Below are positions 8,690 through 17,289 of a stretch of DNA of 19,368 nucleotides, in pieces (the stretch's first letter is position 1; each line of letters opens with the position of its first letter). The stretch spans positions 238,423-257,790 of the forward strand of contig PJRA01000196.1 in NCBI GenBank assembly GCA_016987375.1, read 5' to 3'. The position numbers and the translations under genes were made by a program. Below the pieces are notes generated by a model that worked only from the letters and a program-made list of their open reading frames with translations, searched no databases and was not told the origin of the DNA. The DNA comes from Brachionus koreanus (lineage: Eukaryota > Rotifera > Eurotatoria > Ploima > Brachionidae).

Positions 8690-8751
8690 ATTTTAATTTT
8701 CAAGGTTAATCAACAGGCTAGTGTCCTTATCGTAATCGACTGATTAACACT
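8690..8751 (-). repeat. Dispersed repeat, copy 2 (inverted partner of 151-215)
   Basis: The reverse complement reads AGTGTTAATCAG, 16 different bases, then CACTAGCCTGTTGATTAACC and on into TTGAAAATTAAA, matching copy 1 with one change in the shared blocks. It lies just to the right of the hairpin-rich block. Confidence 0.6.
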
Positions 8752-8989
8752 CCATTTATTTAAATTTAATAAGATTTTTAATTATTAAAATTATAATTTT
8801 TATAAAATAAAATTGTCTGTTATTACCTTTAAAATATAAAATACCATTACTAAACGAAAATATTTTTTCATTTTTGATTAAATTTTTTAAAATAAAATTT
8901 AACAAGAAATTTATAAATTTTGTGAAAATTTCAAGACAATATTTTAATTTAAAAAAATACTCCTTTTGAAATAAAATATTAAAAAACTG

Positions 8990-9200
8990 CATACAACGAT
9001 TTCATTTTTTAACAGATTGAGTTAAGTTAATGTTTGGAATTGTTTACCTTTACGCATAGTTAATTCAATACAATAAACAATACAATTAATTATTCCTTTT
9101 TACAATTTAGAATTTTAAAAGTATTCGTCTAATGGCATTGTGAATTTCAGGAACAGTTTCCCTATAAACTTATTAAGATTTTCAAAGATTGCAAAGCAAA
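8990..9200 (+). repeat. Diverged duplicate of 13612-13770
   Basis: Shared words in the same order include GAGTTAAGTTAATGTTTG against GAGTTAATGTTTG, and GTGAATTTCAGGAACAGTTT in both. Further along, ATTAAGTAAGAAACG at 9563 recurs near 13850. With the glycosyltransferase copies this suggests an old segmental duplication, with extra sequence now between gene and repeat in copy 1. Confidence 0.55.
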
Positions 9201-9532
9201 TATTTTAATTGAAAAAAATATTTCATTTTTTTGAAAAAAATTTTAGTAATATTTTCTATTTTCTCCTAAAAGTCTATTTTACCTTGTTTTTGTTGATTGT
9301 TTAATGCATCATAGTATTTTGAATTATGTTGCAGTATTTTATGGTTCTAGGAATTAGGTTAAGAACTCGATAATGACTATCATTCTTTGCGTAAAAGATA
9401 AAGAGTGAAGTAGGGCTCAGAAGTTAAAAAAAGCATATTATTAATTCTATTATTTTTTATTCTTTGAAAACATTTAAATTTTTTTTTTCATTCAAAATTT
9501 CGATTCTTGCTATTTTCATTTTTTACCAAATT

Positions 9533-9697
9533 TTACCAAAATTCTGATTTCTTCCATAACATTAAGTAAGAAACGATAAACCCAAAAATTTCTAATAAAT
9601 TGAATGGTTTCTCGTTTCCAATCTCAACCAATTTATCAAGAGTCATTTCTTTGATTTGCAAAGCTCGCCTCTTGAGATGATCAGATTTGCAGCTGTA
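9533..9697 (-). pseudogene. Short coding-like relic, 54 codons, unrecognised
   Basis: A minus-strand frame reads YSCKSDHLKRRALQIKEMTL, DKLVEIGNEKPFNLLEIFGF and on to TAA. It has a natural protein composition but no start codon, and a hAT-type terminal sequence begins 14 bp beyond its open end. Its last 20 bases overlap the ATTAAGTAAGAAACG word shared with copy 2's flank. No family is recognised. Confidence 0.35.
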
Positions 9698-9710
9698 TAT
9701 AATCGCACTA

Positions 9711-9766
9711 CAGAGTGTTTAAAAATCACAGGTCTTAAGTCAAGTCCAAGTCATGACTTTGACTTG
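9711..9766 (+). mobile_element. hAT-like terminal repeat with 26-bp subterminal palindrome
   Basis: CAGAGTGTTTAAAAATCACA leads into repeated AAGTC words (GGTCTTAAGTCAAGTCCAAG). The opening CAGAG and the AAGTC repeats are typical of hAT terminal inverted repeats. The same sequence occurs at 16677-16725. Bases 9741-9766, CAAGTCCAAGTCA + TGACTTTGACTTG, form a palindrome with 12 of 13 pairs. It is the probable left end of the hAT pseudogene that follows in the same orientation; no matching right end is found. Confidence 0.5.
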
Positions 9767-9949
9767 TTGGTAAAAATTTAAAAAGTACAAGTTTTGAATT
9801 TGTAATTTTAAAGTTATTATTAATTTATTTAAAGAAATTAATTATTGATTTAAAATTAAATTAATATTATTATTAATTATTAATAGTTTTTATTTTGCAA
9901 TTTTCACTTTAAAAAACTCAACGGACAAAAGAATACACGCATTTAAAAA

Positions 9950-11100
9950 TTCCTAAAAAACGCATTTTTTAAGGATCTTCAAAAGACAGTGGTCACCTGG
10001 ATGTTTAAGGTATCCAAACGATCGAGGTCTCATTTGAAAAATCTTTTAATTAGCTTGAATTTGGCTTTTAGAAATAAAAAAATTTTGGTTTGTTAAATTT
10101 AATTTATAATTCTAAGACATTAAAATTTAGTAGGTGAAAATGAATTCAGAATTCAGCTAAAATAATTAGAGTTCCTCAGAAGAAGATGACGATGACTTAA
10201 CACGTTCAGATGAAGAGGAAACAATTTAATCGATACTTTTTGCGAATTCATCTCAAGCGAAAAAACTCATTCACGCTGTTTCGCTCATTCAATTCAACTT
10301 GTGGTAAAAAATAGATTAAAAATAATTAATAGTAATCGCAAAATATCAATAAAAAAAGGTTTTCGCAAATTTTTTGGCAGAAAAGAATTACAAAGCCATT
10401 AACAAACCAATAAAAGTTAAATGGAACAGAGAAATCGAATGTTTAAAATCAATTTGTAAAATAATGTTGAACGATTTAAATGAAGGTCTCGAAAAAATAG
10501 AATTCTTGAATCTCTCTTTGAATAAAAATGACCATTTACGACTAAAAGACAATGTGAATACCCTAGAGCCAAATATGTTTCAAACGAGAAATAAGGTGAT
10601 AAATATTTAAAATAATACCGTTTCTTTTATGAATTTAAATAATATTTAAAGCTTAATTGTCTCTAGTTTGTTTCAGCTTATTAATGACTTTAAACAATAT
10701 GAACCTAAAAACAAAAATCTTTTAGCCTTTAGACAAGAATTAGAATCTCGATTGAGATTTCGTTTTAAGTCAATATTTATTAATATCGAAAATCTATTTA
10801 CTTTAGATGAAATCGCAACACATTTTTAACTTTATATATCATCCTTTTTAGACCCATATTTTAAAATTTAGTAGAAATTGAGTCTTGATAAAGACGAGGT
10901 AAAAAAATTAAGAATCTTAAATAAATTAAAAAACCAACTCATGAAAGAATTTTCAAAAATGAGACCTAGAGAGAAAAATGCAGCGTCGACTAATTATGAT
11001 TTCACTATAAGCGTAAATGAGGAATTAAAGCAGGCTTCTTCATGTTCAAATAGACGGCCTTTAAGTACAATCAGCTATGAATCCGATCCAAGCATCATAA
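9950..11100 (+). pseudogene. hAT-superfamily transposase pseudogene with a possible retained intron
   Basis: It reads in pieces. About 10211-10394 gives LIDTFCEFISSEKTHS then RCFAHSIQLVVKNRLK, the C-x2-H...L.V..gL motif of hAT enzymes. After a frameshift, 10374-10595 gives INKPIKVKWNREIECLKSI, the usual 'RWNS' position. Then 10677-10826 gives LINDFKQYEPKNKNLLAF and LESRLRFRF. After stops, ISSFLDPYFK is the family's LDPRFK-type motif, followed by LSLDKDEVKKLRILNKL to about 11090. Between the second and third pieces lies an 81-bp stretch with AAG|GTGATA and TTGTTTCAG|CTT that joins in frame, so it looks like an intron. In-frame stops occur at 10827 and around 10866. The upstream frame 9950-10096 (VVTWMF...RSRSHLKNLL) may be a BED-finger remnant. 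The C-terminal dimerisation domain is not visible. Confidence 0.65.
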
Positions 11101-11285
11101 TTTTTGAGTTATTCACTTTTAATTTTTGTCCATTTACTAATGCATCACCCGTTATTATGCACATTTACTAACTTAATATATTTAAAAATTTGAAAAACAT
11201 GAGGGCTGAAAAGAGGAAATATGCCGTTCATTGAATTAATCATTAATCAAAATAAAAAACTTTCTATGTTAATTGATTGTATATC

Positions 11286-11557
11286 TTTTTATTTATTTAT
11301 TTAAAGTTTAAGTCCCATGGACAAATTGAAGTATGATGTATAAAAAAAAAATTTATAATCAAATAAAAGTCCTTTTTACAATTTTTAATTTAACTACATG
11401 AGTTTATACCTTAGAGAAAAGAGTTAGAGTAAAGGAGTTAGTAGAAAGATATATTAAAGTAAGACACAATTATATATAAAAATCTATCTTTAACAGATCA
11501 TTTAATAAATAAAAAAAGTTATAGTAGGTTAGGATAAATTCCATATTTAATTTGATT
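11286..11557 (-). mobile_element. 5'-truncated LINE 3' end, copy A
   Basis: About 270 bp is closely similar, in the same orientation, to 14409-14690. Read on the minus strand it ends CCATGGGACTTAAACTTTAA and then an ATAAATAAATAAA tail, typical of non-LTR retrotransposons with short tandem 3' ends. It keeps only the last few codons of the ORF and the 3' untranslated region, as expected of a dead-on-arrival insertion. Confidence 0.65.
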
Positions 11558-12305
11558 ATCTATGTTTTTCAGGTAAAAAAAAAAATTCTACATAATTTTC
11601 TATTCTATGTTTTGATACAAAGCCATTATTTGATACCAAATTTGAAATTTTAGTCATTTTTATGATTTTTCTTGATGTCACTAGTCACATGTTTTCATAA
11701 AATTTTTGTTAAATGGAAGTAAGATCCTGCGATTTGAGCGCCGGGAAAGCATTCTCAAATTGAATTAACAATTGCTTTTTCAAAATCAGAAAAAATATAA
11801 ACCAGGGCCACTGGAATCCCTTTTTTATTTTAAATTATTATATTATTGTATATGTGTTTTTAGCCGTTTATTAGACATAAACTAAAGCTAAATTTAAATT
11901 ATTTTCTATTACATTAATAGTGTCCAAAGTCCATTAAACCGATAAATGAGTATTTTGAAAAAAATTATATTGGTTATCCAAAGTATTGGGGATCAAAAAC
12001 TAGATTAGTACCACAATTTCCAAAATGAATACTTTTCTAAATGATAAGTCAAACTCTATGTTTATACAGTTCTGAAAATATTTTATAAAATAAAAACTTT
12101 AAATAAAAATTTTGAAATTATGGTATTGTAAAATTATTAATGAAAAAAAGGCCTATCAGTAGCAAGAATAAGCAGCAGCAGCAGACCTTTTCAAATTAAA
12201 TGAAAAAATAAATTTTAAATAATAATAAAGAAGAAATTTTAATATAATGATTTTGGTTTCTACCCAATTACAACTCAAAATTAATTTTTTGAAAATTAAA
12301 TTAAA
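11558..12305. other. AT-rich intergenic sequence, no gene seen
   Basis: No supportable coding or RNA gene. It holds a short (CAG)4 run at 12172-12184 and a slightly GC-richer patch around 11725-11825 with no recognisable content. A minus-strand ATTAAA (plus 12238-12243) lies downstream of glycosyltransferase copy 2 and could serve as its polyadenylation signal. Confidence 0.5.
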
Positions 12306-13412
12306 TTAAAACAAATTAATTTGACTTAATTTAGAATACTTGATAAAAGTTAAATCAACCTTATTTAAAAAGTTTTTTTTTGTCTCAATTTGATTTTTGC
12401 TTGTTAGAACATACAAATTGTTGAAAGGATTTTCCCGGTTCCATAAAGCAAGAATTCCAAATCCCGAATGACTAACAACTCCTACATCACATAATCTCAA
12501 TAGTAAAAAATCAAAAATTATTCTTTCCAACAAAACACATGATCTCTTTTTTGATACATGTACAAAATGATGACTTGAATCATTTGAATAAAAAACTCTA
12601 CTTTTATTGAAAACTCTTTTGGCATCAATTTTAGCAGATTCTCTGTCGGAAGTGATAAAAATTGAGTAGTTATCCAAATGTGTTTTGTTATTTTTCAAAA
12701 TTTGTTGATTAATAAACTTCCAAAATAAATCATAAAAATTTTTTTCAACTTCAGATGTCACTCCTATGTCACCAACTCTAATTTGTGCACAAATTAATTT
12801 TACACTTTTGTTTGGTTTCATTAGTCGTTTATAACTATTGAATTTAAGCTGAAACATTGGTGTCAATTTGAATAAATGATCAAACCATTTTTTAAACTGA
12901 TATGCAAGCTTGAAATATTCTTGTTTGTAGCCAAATGATTCAATTTTTTGTTTGATATTTTTGTTGTCAGATAATCCCTTCATGAAATCATAAATTGAGT
13001 GAACAACGATCAAATCAAAATTGGAATATTCTGACAATATATCTGTTGAATTTGCAAATTTTAAATAAGAATTTCTTGAGTTCAAACGAACAGTTGTTTT
13101 GAACAATTTTTTATTTTCTATTTGTTTATAGTTCCAATCTATTTTATTAGGTTCAAGAATTGTATTTATTTCACAATTTTTATCCATTCTAATTATTAAC
13201 TTTCTGCCTGTCAAAAGAGAAATAGCATATGTAGACATTAGGCCTTTCATTCGATCTCCAAAGCCACTGCAACTATGTTCTTTACAATCGTACATTATAT
13301 ATTTTCCGAAATTTTTTGGTTCAACAAAAAAATTATTTTTTTGTATATAATAAAAAACAAAAAATATGTTAAATGATAATAAAAAAGATAAAATTTTTTT
13401 TGACCCGATCAT
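12306..13412 (-). CDS. Fucosyltransferase-like glycosyltransferase, copy 2 (intact, type II membrane protein)
   Basis: Intronless 368-residue ORF from ATG at 13412. Residues 7-23 (ILSFLLSFNIFFVFYYI) form one hydrophobic segment after a short basic N-terminus, as in Golgi/ER type II glycosyltransferases. Motifs: CSGFGDRMKGL at 48-58, like the (G)GxGDRxxGL substrate loop of fucosyltransferase-type enzymes; ICAQIRVGD at 207-215, like the H/Q-x-R-x-G-D GDP-fucose motif; ITSDRES at 253-259; and VVSHSGFG at 312-319, like the S-SFG C-terminal motif. Several NxS/T sites are present. The reaction is probably transfer of fucose (or a related sugar) to a glycan in the secretory pathway; the acceptor cannot be told. 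The start is chosen because the anchor begins there and the conserved ATG is shared with copy 1's 7349. The 340-residue body is almost identical to copy 1 at the DNA level. Confidence 0.8.
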   Translation of the reverse strand: MIGSKKILSFLLSFNIFFVFYYIQKNNFFVEPKNFGKYIMYDCKEHSCSGFGDRMKGLMSTYAISLLTGRKLIIRMDKNCEINTILEPNKIDWNYKQIENKKLFKTTVRLNSRNSYLKFANSTDILSEYSNFDLIVVHSIYDFMKGLSDNKNIKQKIESFGYKQEYFKLAYQFKKWFDHLFKLTPMFQLKFNSYKRLMKPNKSVKLICAQIRVGDIGVTSEVEKNFYDLFWKFINQQILKNNKTHLDNYSIFITSDRESAKIDAKRVFNKSRVFYSNDSSHHFVHVSKKRSCVLLERIIFDFLLLRLCDVGVVSHSGFGILALWNRENPFNNLYVLTSKNQIETKKNFLNKVDLTFIKYSKLSQINLF

Positions 13413-14408
13413 TTTATCCGAATTTATTATTTGAAAATATTACAGTATTTTTAAGATTTCCTGTAAAATATTAAATAACTTACGAAAACTAGTTTATTTG
13501 TTTTTTTAAATTAAACTTAAGAAATAAAATTTCAAAAAAAAATTTAAATTTTCTCAAATCTCAAGCAAACATCTTAATTGAAAAAATATTAAATAAATTC
13601 TAAAAATGTGTGCCACGATATAATTTTTTAAATTATTGAGTTAATGTTTGCAATAGCTTACTTCATCACATGATTAATTCTATATCGAAAAACTACAATT
13701 TGGAATATTAGAAAAAATTTGACTAAAAGCGTTGTGAATTTCAGGAACAGTTTCTTTAAAAATTTCTTTAAATTTTCAAAGAATTTCAAGCAATTAAAGA
13801 TAATTGCTTGAAATTCTTTGCAAAAATTTAGATTTTTTACGTAAAATTAAGTAAGAAACGGTAAGAATATTGAGATTTTTTTTACTTTTTAAAAAAAAAA
13901 TTTCTAAATATCCATATGGAAATGTTTAAAAAAACATTTAACTTTTATTGTTTAAAACCTTGAAAAAATTGGTTCCGTAAAAATCCCAAAATTAATAAAA
14001 TGGCTAAGAGATATTTCAATATTTTAGAAAAGATAAACAAGAAATCTAACAAATGATTGAATATTCTAGAATTATGCATTTTAAATTTAATTAAATAATT
14101 ATGTTATTTTGTCCAATAATAATAAATTTTGTAATATTTTACGTTTTTTGTGAAAATTTAGAACAGTTAGAACAAATTAAAATTAAAATTAGATTTAAAT
14201 TCTTTTTTATATAAACTTAATTTTATTTTAAATAAAGATTTGTCAAAAAGTTAATCTTATTTTTAATTCAGCTTTTTTCATGCTAAAGGGAGAGAAAAAT
14301 TGTGCTAAAAAAAGATGTTTTGCGAAATAAAGTATGTGTGTGAAAAAGAGAGAAAAATATGCGAAAAAGCATAAAAATTGTGTGATAAATTAATTATCAA
14401 CATAAGTT
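13413..14408. other. AT-rich region with duplicated flank and one long hairpin
   Basis: No gene seen. The stretch 13540-13870 is related to 8920-9230 and 9560. Bases 14280-14400 are purine-rich, with loosely repeated AGAGAGAAAAAT and GTGTG words. The remainder is simple AT-rich sequence. Confidence 0.55.
13777..13820. repeat. Perfect 20-bp-arm hairpin (44 bp)
   Basis: CAAAGAATTTCAAGCAATTA is followed by AAGA and then its exact reverse complement. All 20 pairs match. The equivalent place in the related sequence near 9175 has only a single arm-like stretch, so the hairpin is specific to this copy. Confidence 0.9.
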
Positions 14409-14461
14409 AATTTATTTATTTAAAGTTTAAGGCCCATGGACAAACTGAAGTATTATATAAA

Positions 14462-14463
<2 letters not shown>

Positions 14464-14509
<46 letters not shown>
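14464..14509. repeat. 46-base A homopolymer
   Basis: An uninterrupted A run on the plus strand inside the LINE 3' region. The matching place in copy A has only about ten A, so this is an expansion inside the element and not its tail. Confidence 0.9.
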
Positions 14510-14511
<2 letters not shown>

Positions 14512-14596
14512 ACCAAATTAAAGTCTTTTTTACAATTATTAATTTAACTAGATGAGTTTGTACCTAAGAGAAAAGATATATTAAAATAAGACACAA

Positions 14597-15079
14597 TTAT
14601 ATATAAAAATCTATCTTTAGCAGATCATTTAATAAATAAAAAAAATTATAGTAGTTTAGTCTTAATTCCATATTTAATTTGATTTGGGAAACAATAAATT
14701 TCACTGAATCAACTAGACCACGATTTTCCTCAATAAATAAATGATCAATTATTGCTAGAGAAGTCTTCGAACTATAATCCAAAACATCAATATGAGTCTT
14801 TTTCTCCACATTATTAAGTTGTTTGCAAAAGGAGGTATTTTTCTGATCAAACTTTTCATAATTTCCGCGAAGGAAGGTCAAGATATTCCAGCACACTGAG
14901 CTGTTCTTTACTTGCTTTAAAAAGAATATCTTGTGTTTTGTGTATAGTTGTTCAATCTTCTCCAACTTTAAGGTTTCTAACAAAGGTCTGATTCTGGAAA
15001 ATTTCTTGATTCCTATAGCTCTTTTAATTAATAAATTTTGTCTTATGTCTTGTTCATTTAGCTTATTTTCACTTATAAG
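14597..15079 (-). pseudogene. LINE reverse transcriptase C-terminal fragment
   Basis: 160 codons open after TAA at 15082-15080, with no true start. The sequence (LLIKRAIGIKKFSRIRPLL, ETLKLEKIEQLYTKHKIFFL, then KQVKNS...ILTFLRG) has the pattern of the region after the catalytic reverse transcriptase domain in non-LTR elements: helical, basic, with I..LY.KHK.FFLKQ. The YADD-type catalytic centre is not in the fragment. It reaches its own stop at 14597, followed by a 3' untranslated region shared with copy A, so it is the natural C-terminus of the element's ORF. Confidence 0.55.
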
Positions 15080-15205
15080 TTAAGTTATATATGTCTATAT
15101 CTATTTATTTGTGTATATTTGTATGCATATATTTGTCTTTATATTTAATTTAAAGCTTGATTGTGTGTAATAAGCTCTAAATTTAAAGTAGTTAATTGAG
15201 ATAAA

Positions 15206-15260
15206 CAAATTTCAAAAGTCTCATAAACACACAGCCAAGTCCAAGTCAAAACTTTAATTT
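15206..15260 (+). repeat. Degenerate hAT-like terminal sequence (third copy)
   Basis: TTTCAAAAGTCTCATAAACA runs into CACAGCCAAGTCCAAGTCAA, sharing the AAAGTC and CCAAGTCCAAGTC words with 9711 and 16677 but with an insertion and no CAGAG start. It is probably an eroded end of the same family. Confidence 0.35.
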
Positions 15261-15349
15261 CCGGCACTAGCAACGCTTGCACAAACATTCTCATCGATTC
15301 CAGCTTCTTTAAGACCATTTAATCGACTAAATCTGGTTGTATCAACCGA
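15254..15349 (-). pseudogene. Short coding-like relic, unrecognised
   Basis: 31 codons, SVDTTRFSRLNGLKEAGIDE and NVCASVASAGN, then TAA, in a patch clearly richer in G/C than its surroundings. It abuts the hAT-like terminal words at 15206-15260. It may be the C-terminus of a decayed element gene; no family is recognised. Confidence 0.3.
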
Positions 15350-15726
15350 TCACATAGGTCAAGTTTAACTGTCAAAAATCTAGAAGAAAACTCTAATGCT
15401 TAGAAGCATGGATTTAATCAAGGGCTAAATTGAAAAAAACTTTTTTATTGTAAGCAAAAAAATCTTAATTAATAAAAATTTCAAGTAAATTTTTTTTTAA
15501 ATAGTAATTTGTATCGATTTTTAAAAAATAAAAATTATAAAATTTTCATATTTTGCCTAACTCAATTTCGCTTGCAAGTTTTTTGAGCTTATGTTTTTAA
15601 GATTTAAAATTCAATGACCTTTATTTAGTAAAAATAGATTGAAACTTTAAAATGAAAACAATAATTGTAAAATTGACTTTATTTTCTATTTAAAAAGTTT
15701 GTTTTAATTATCAAATTTTAGATTTA

Positions 15727-16025
15727 CTAATTTTTTGTGAAATCATTGCTATTCAATCTATAAGCCTCCAGAAAATGATTCTTTAACTTTTCGTTCATTT
15801 CTCTTCTTATTTGATCTAAATGATGAGGAGAAATTCTTTTGTCCTTTGTTTTTTCAAGAACTGATTTTTTGTACCAATCTTCAGCATCGCGTTTTGTTTT
15901 CTAATTATGAGACAAATATATTAATATCTATTTTTTTTTTATAATCTAATAAATACCAATCCTGTGATTGAGTAAATAGACATCAAAAAAACAAATAACG
16001 CAAACAAAAATTTAAAAATTTCCAT
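15727..16025 (-). CDS. Small two-exon gene, 80-residue protein with N-terminal hydrophobic signal/anchor
   Basis: Exon 1 is 16025-15957 (23 codons) and exon 2 is 15900-15727 (57 codons plus TAG), separated by a 56-bp phase-0 intron: TTG|GTATTT...CATAATTAG|AAAACA. Exon 1 encodes MEIFKFLFALFVFLMSIYSI, a classic signal peptide or membrane anchor. Exon 2 encodes a charged helical domain beginning KTKRDAEDWYKKS and containing RISPHHLDQIRREMNEKLK. A minus-strand AATAAA lies at plus 15683-15678, about 45 nt after the stop. The intron size matches that of CCDC146. No family is recognised. It could be a secreted or luminal small protein, or a single-pass membrane protein of the ER or mitochondrion. 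KR pairs (KTKR, KDKR) would allow peptide processing, but nothing else suggests a neuropeptide. Confidence 0.65.
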
Positions 16026-16474
16026 TTTTCCAAAAGTAAAATCATTAAATTTCTTTGAATTTATAGAAAATTAATTCTTCTCTAAGGCTTCAATTAACAT
16101 GCAATTTAAAAAAAAATAAAACGCAAAACATAAATTTAGTTGTCAATGCTTCATAATTTTTTCAATTTTATTACCATTCAGTACATTATAAAATTAAAAT
16201 TTATTAAAAAGAAACTTTAGAAATCTTCAGGCGTTTTAGCTGAATTTTTTTATTTAAATTATACTCAATTTTTTTTTATCGAAAATAATTTGAAATAAAA
16301 CTTAATTAATTTAAATAGCAAACATACTAGACTTTACCTAGCTGTTTGCATAACTAATTTATTCAATTTTTTTTTAACTAAATGATGAATTGTATTGAAT
16401 TGAAATTTCAGGTATGTTTTTAATTAGAGTTTTTTTTAGTGCGTCATTAAAAATTCTATTTAAAAAAAAATTCT
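16026..16474. other. AT-rich sequence upstream of the small gene
   Basis: This is the promoter side of the 16025 gene. No core promoter element or gene can be supported. Confidence 0.45.
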
Positions 16475-16552
16475 GAAATTGTTTCTATCAAGCAATTAGC
16501 ATACGATGGTCATAATTTGAAGATGCTTTTAGCAAAATACCGAGGAAAATAA
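16475..16552 (+). pseudogene. FLYWCH-type zinc-finger relic
   Basis: A plus-strand frame reads EIVSIKQLAYDGHNLKMLLA and KYRGK, then stops. This matches the start of FLYWCH domains (S..G..L.YDG..Y). A frameshift beyond the stop shows MWR, and further on a frame reads LSTTIVAHCHSC, which could be the domain's W-x-C and C-terminal His part. Such fingers are common at the N-terminus of animal MULE transposases, and one lies 1.2 kb to the right. Confidence 0.4.
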
Positions 16553-16676
16553 CATGTGGAGAAAACATTAAGTAAAAGCCTATCAACAACCATTGTTGCA
16601 CATTGCCATTCTTGTGCCTTCTAAATTGAAAAAAAAAATTTTTTATGTTTTAATAATTTTATGCTATATTTAATAT

Positions 16677-16725
16677 CAGAGTTGTTTAAAAGTCACAAGT
16701 CTCAAGGCCAAGTGCAAGTCCGAAG
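16677..16725 (+). repeat. Solo hAT-like terminal repeat
   Basis: CAGAGTTGTTTAAAAGTCAC and on through AAGTCTCAAGGCCAAGTGCA match 9711-9752 at most positions with small gaps. No transposase relic is seen next to it, so it is a solo end or the start of a non-autonomous copy. Confidence 0.5.
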
Positions 16726-17285
16726 TTTAAATTTATAATTTTTATGAAAATTGAAAAATAATTAATTCATTTTTTTTATGTAATCTTGTATATTCCTTTT
16801 TACAAAATATTCTTGGCTTCAAATGACTTTTACGTCAATTAAAAAATTCTCGAAAAAGCTCAATACGTCTAGCGACATATTTCGCTTAGTCAAACTATGA
16901 TTAATTTAATGGTTAGCTTAATTTAACATGATTTTTCTTAAAATCAATTTATCAAAAGCATGAAAACTTATTAAATTTAAAATGGTCTAATTAAGTGAAC
17001 TATTTCTTGTAAAAAAAAAAAGTACATAAAAGCATTGATCTGGTCTTAGATATCATTTTATTCAATAAATGTCCTTAATGTATTCATAAAAGAATCTTGT
17101 TTTAAATATTTGATGCATGAAAAAGTACAAAGAGAATAAAAAGGGATCGGGATGTATCAGATTTTATTTTATTTGTTCTTATTCTTGTAATTAAATAAAA
17201 ATTGAATAAAAATGTATGAAATTCATAAAGGAGAACATGATAGATGGAGGAATATAGAGAAGCATACAAGGTTTTAATTACGTCA
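16726..17285. other. AT-rich sequence, no gene seen
   Basis: No coding or RNA gene can be supported. The left boundary of the MULE could lie in its last 150 bp, but no terminal motif or target duplication is readable. Confidence 0.4.
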
Positions 17286-17289
17286 TTGA

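Larger units (their letters stand above)
7350..9530. other. Non-coding block, hairpin-rich in its first half
   Basis: No supportable gene. It contains the palindromes at 7410-8447 (separate entries), a 16-bp tandem duplication (7438-7469), a patch with repeated TTATCGAT-like words (7680-7950), the inverted partner of the 151-215 repeat (8690-8751), and a stretch at 8990-9200 related to 13612-13770. An open frame at 8756-8992 is made of K/F/I/N only and is a composition artefact. Confidence 0.6.
14409..15080 (-). mobile_element. 5'-truncated LINE (non-LTR retrotransposon) 3' fragment, copy B
   Basis: It contains the C-terminal end of the reverse transcriptase ORF (15079-14597, see its entry), a 3' untranslated region with a 46-base A run on the plus strand (T run on the element's strand), and a 3' end reading CCATGGGCCTTAAACTTTAA plus an ATAAATAAATT tail. 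The last ~280 bp match copy A. The element's start is lost. Confidence 0.65.

Noticed and set aside
8756..8992. Minus-strand open frame of 78 codons
   Set aside because: Composition artefact (F, K, I, N almost only), with no motif.
649..11220. Shared CATGAGG(A/G)CTGAAAA at 649 and 11199
   Set aside because: Only about 15 bases match and the surroundings do not; probably chance or a very old fragment.
14464..14509. The A46 run as a poly(A) tail of a plus-strand retrocopy
   Set aside because: Homology with copy A continues on both sides of the run and the LINE reads on the minus strand, so it is an internal expansion.
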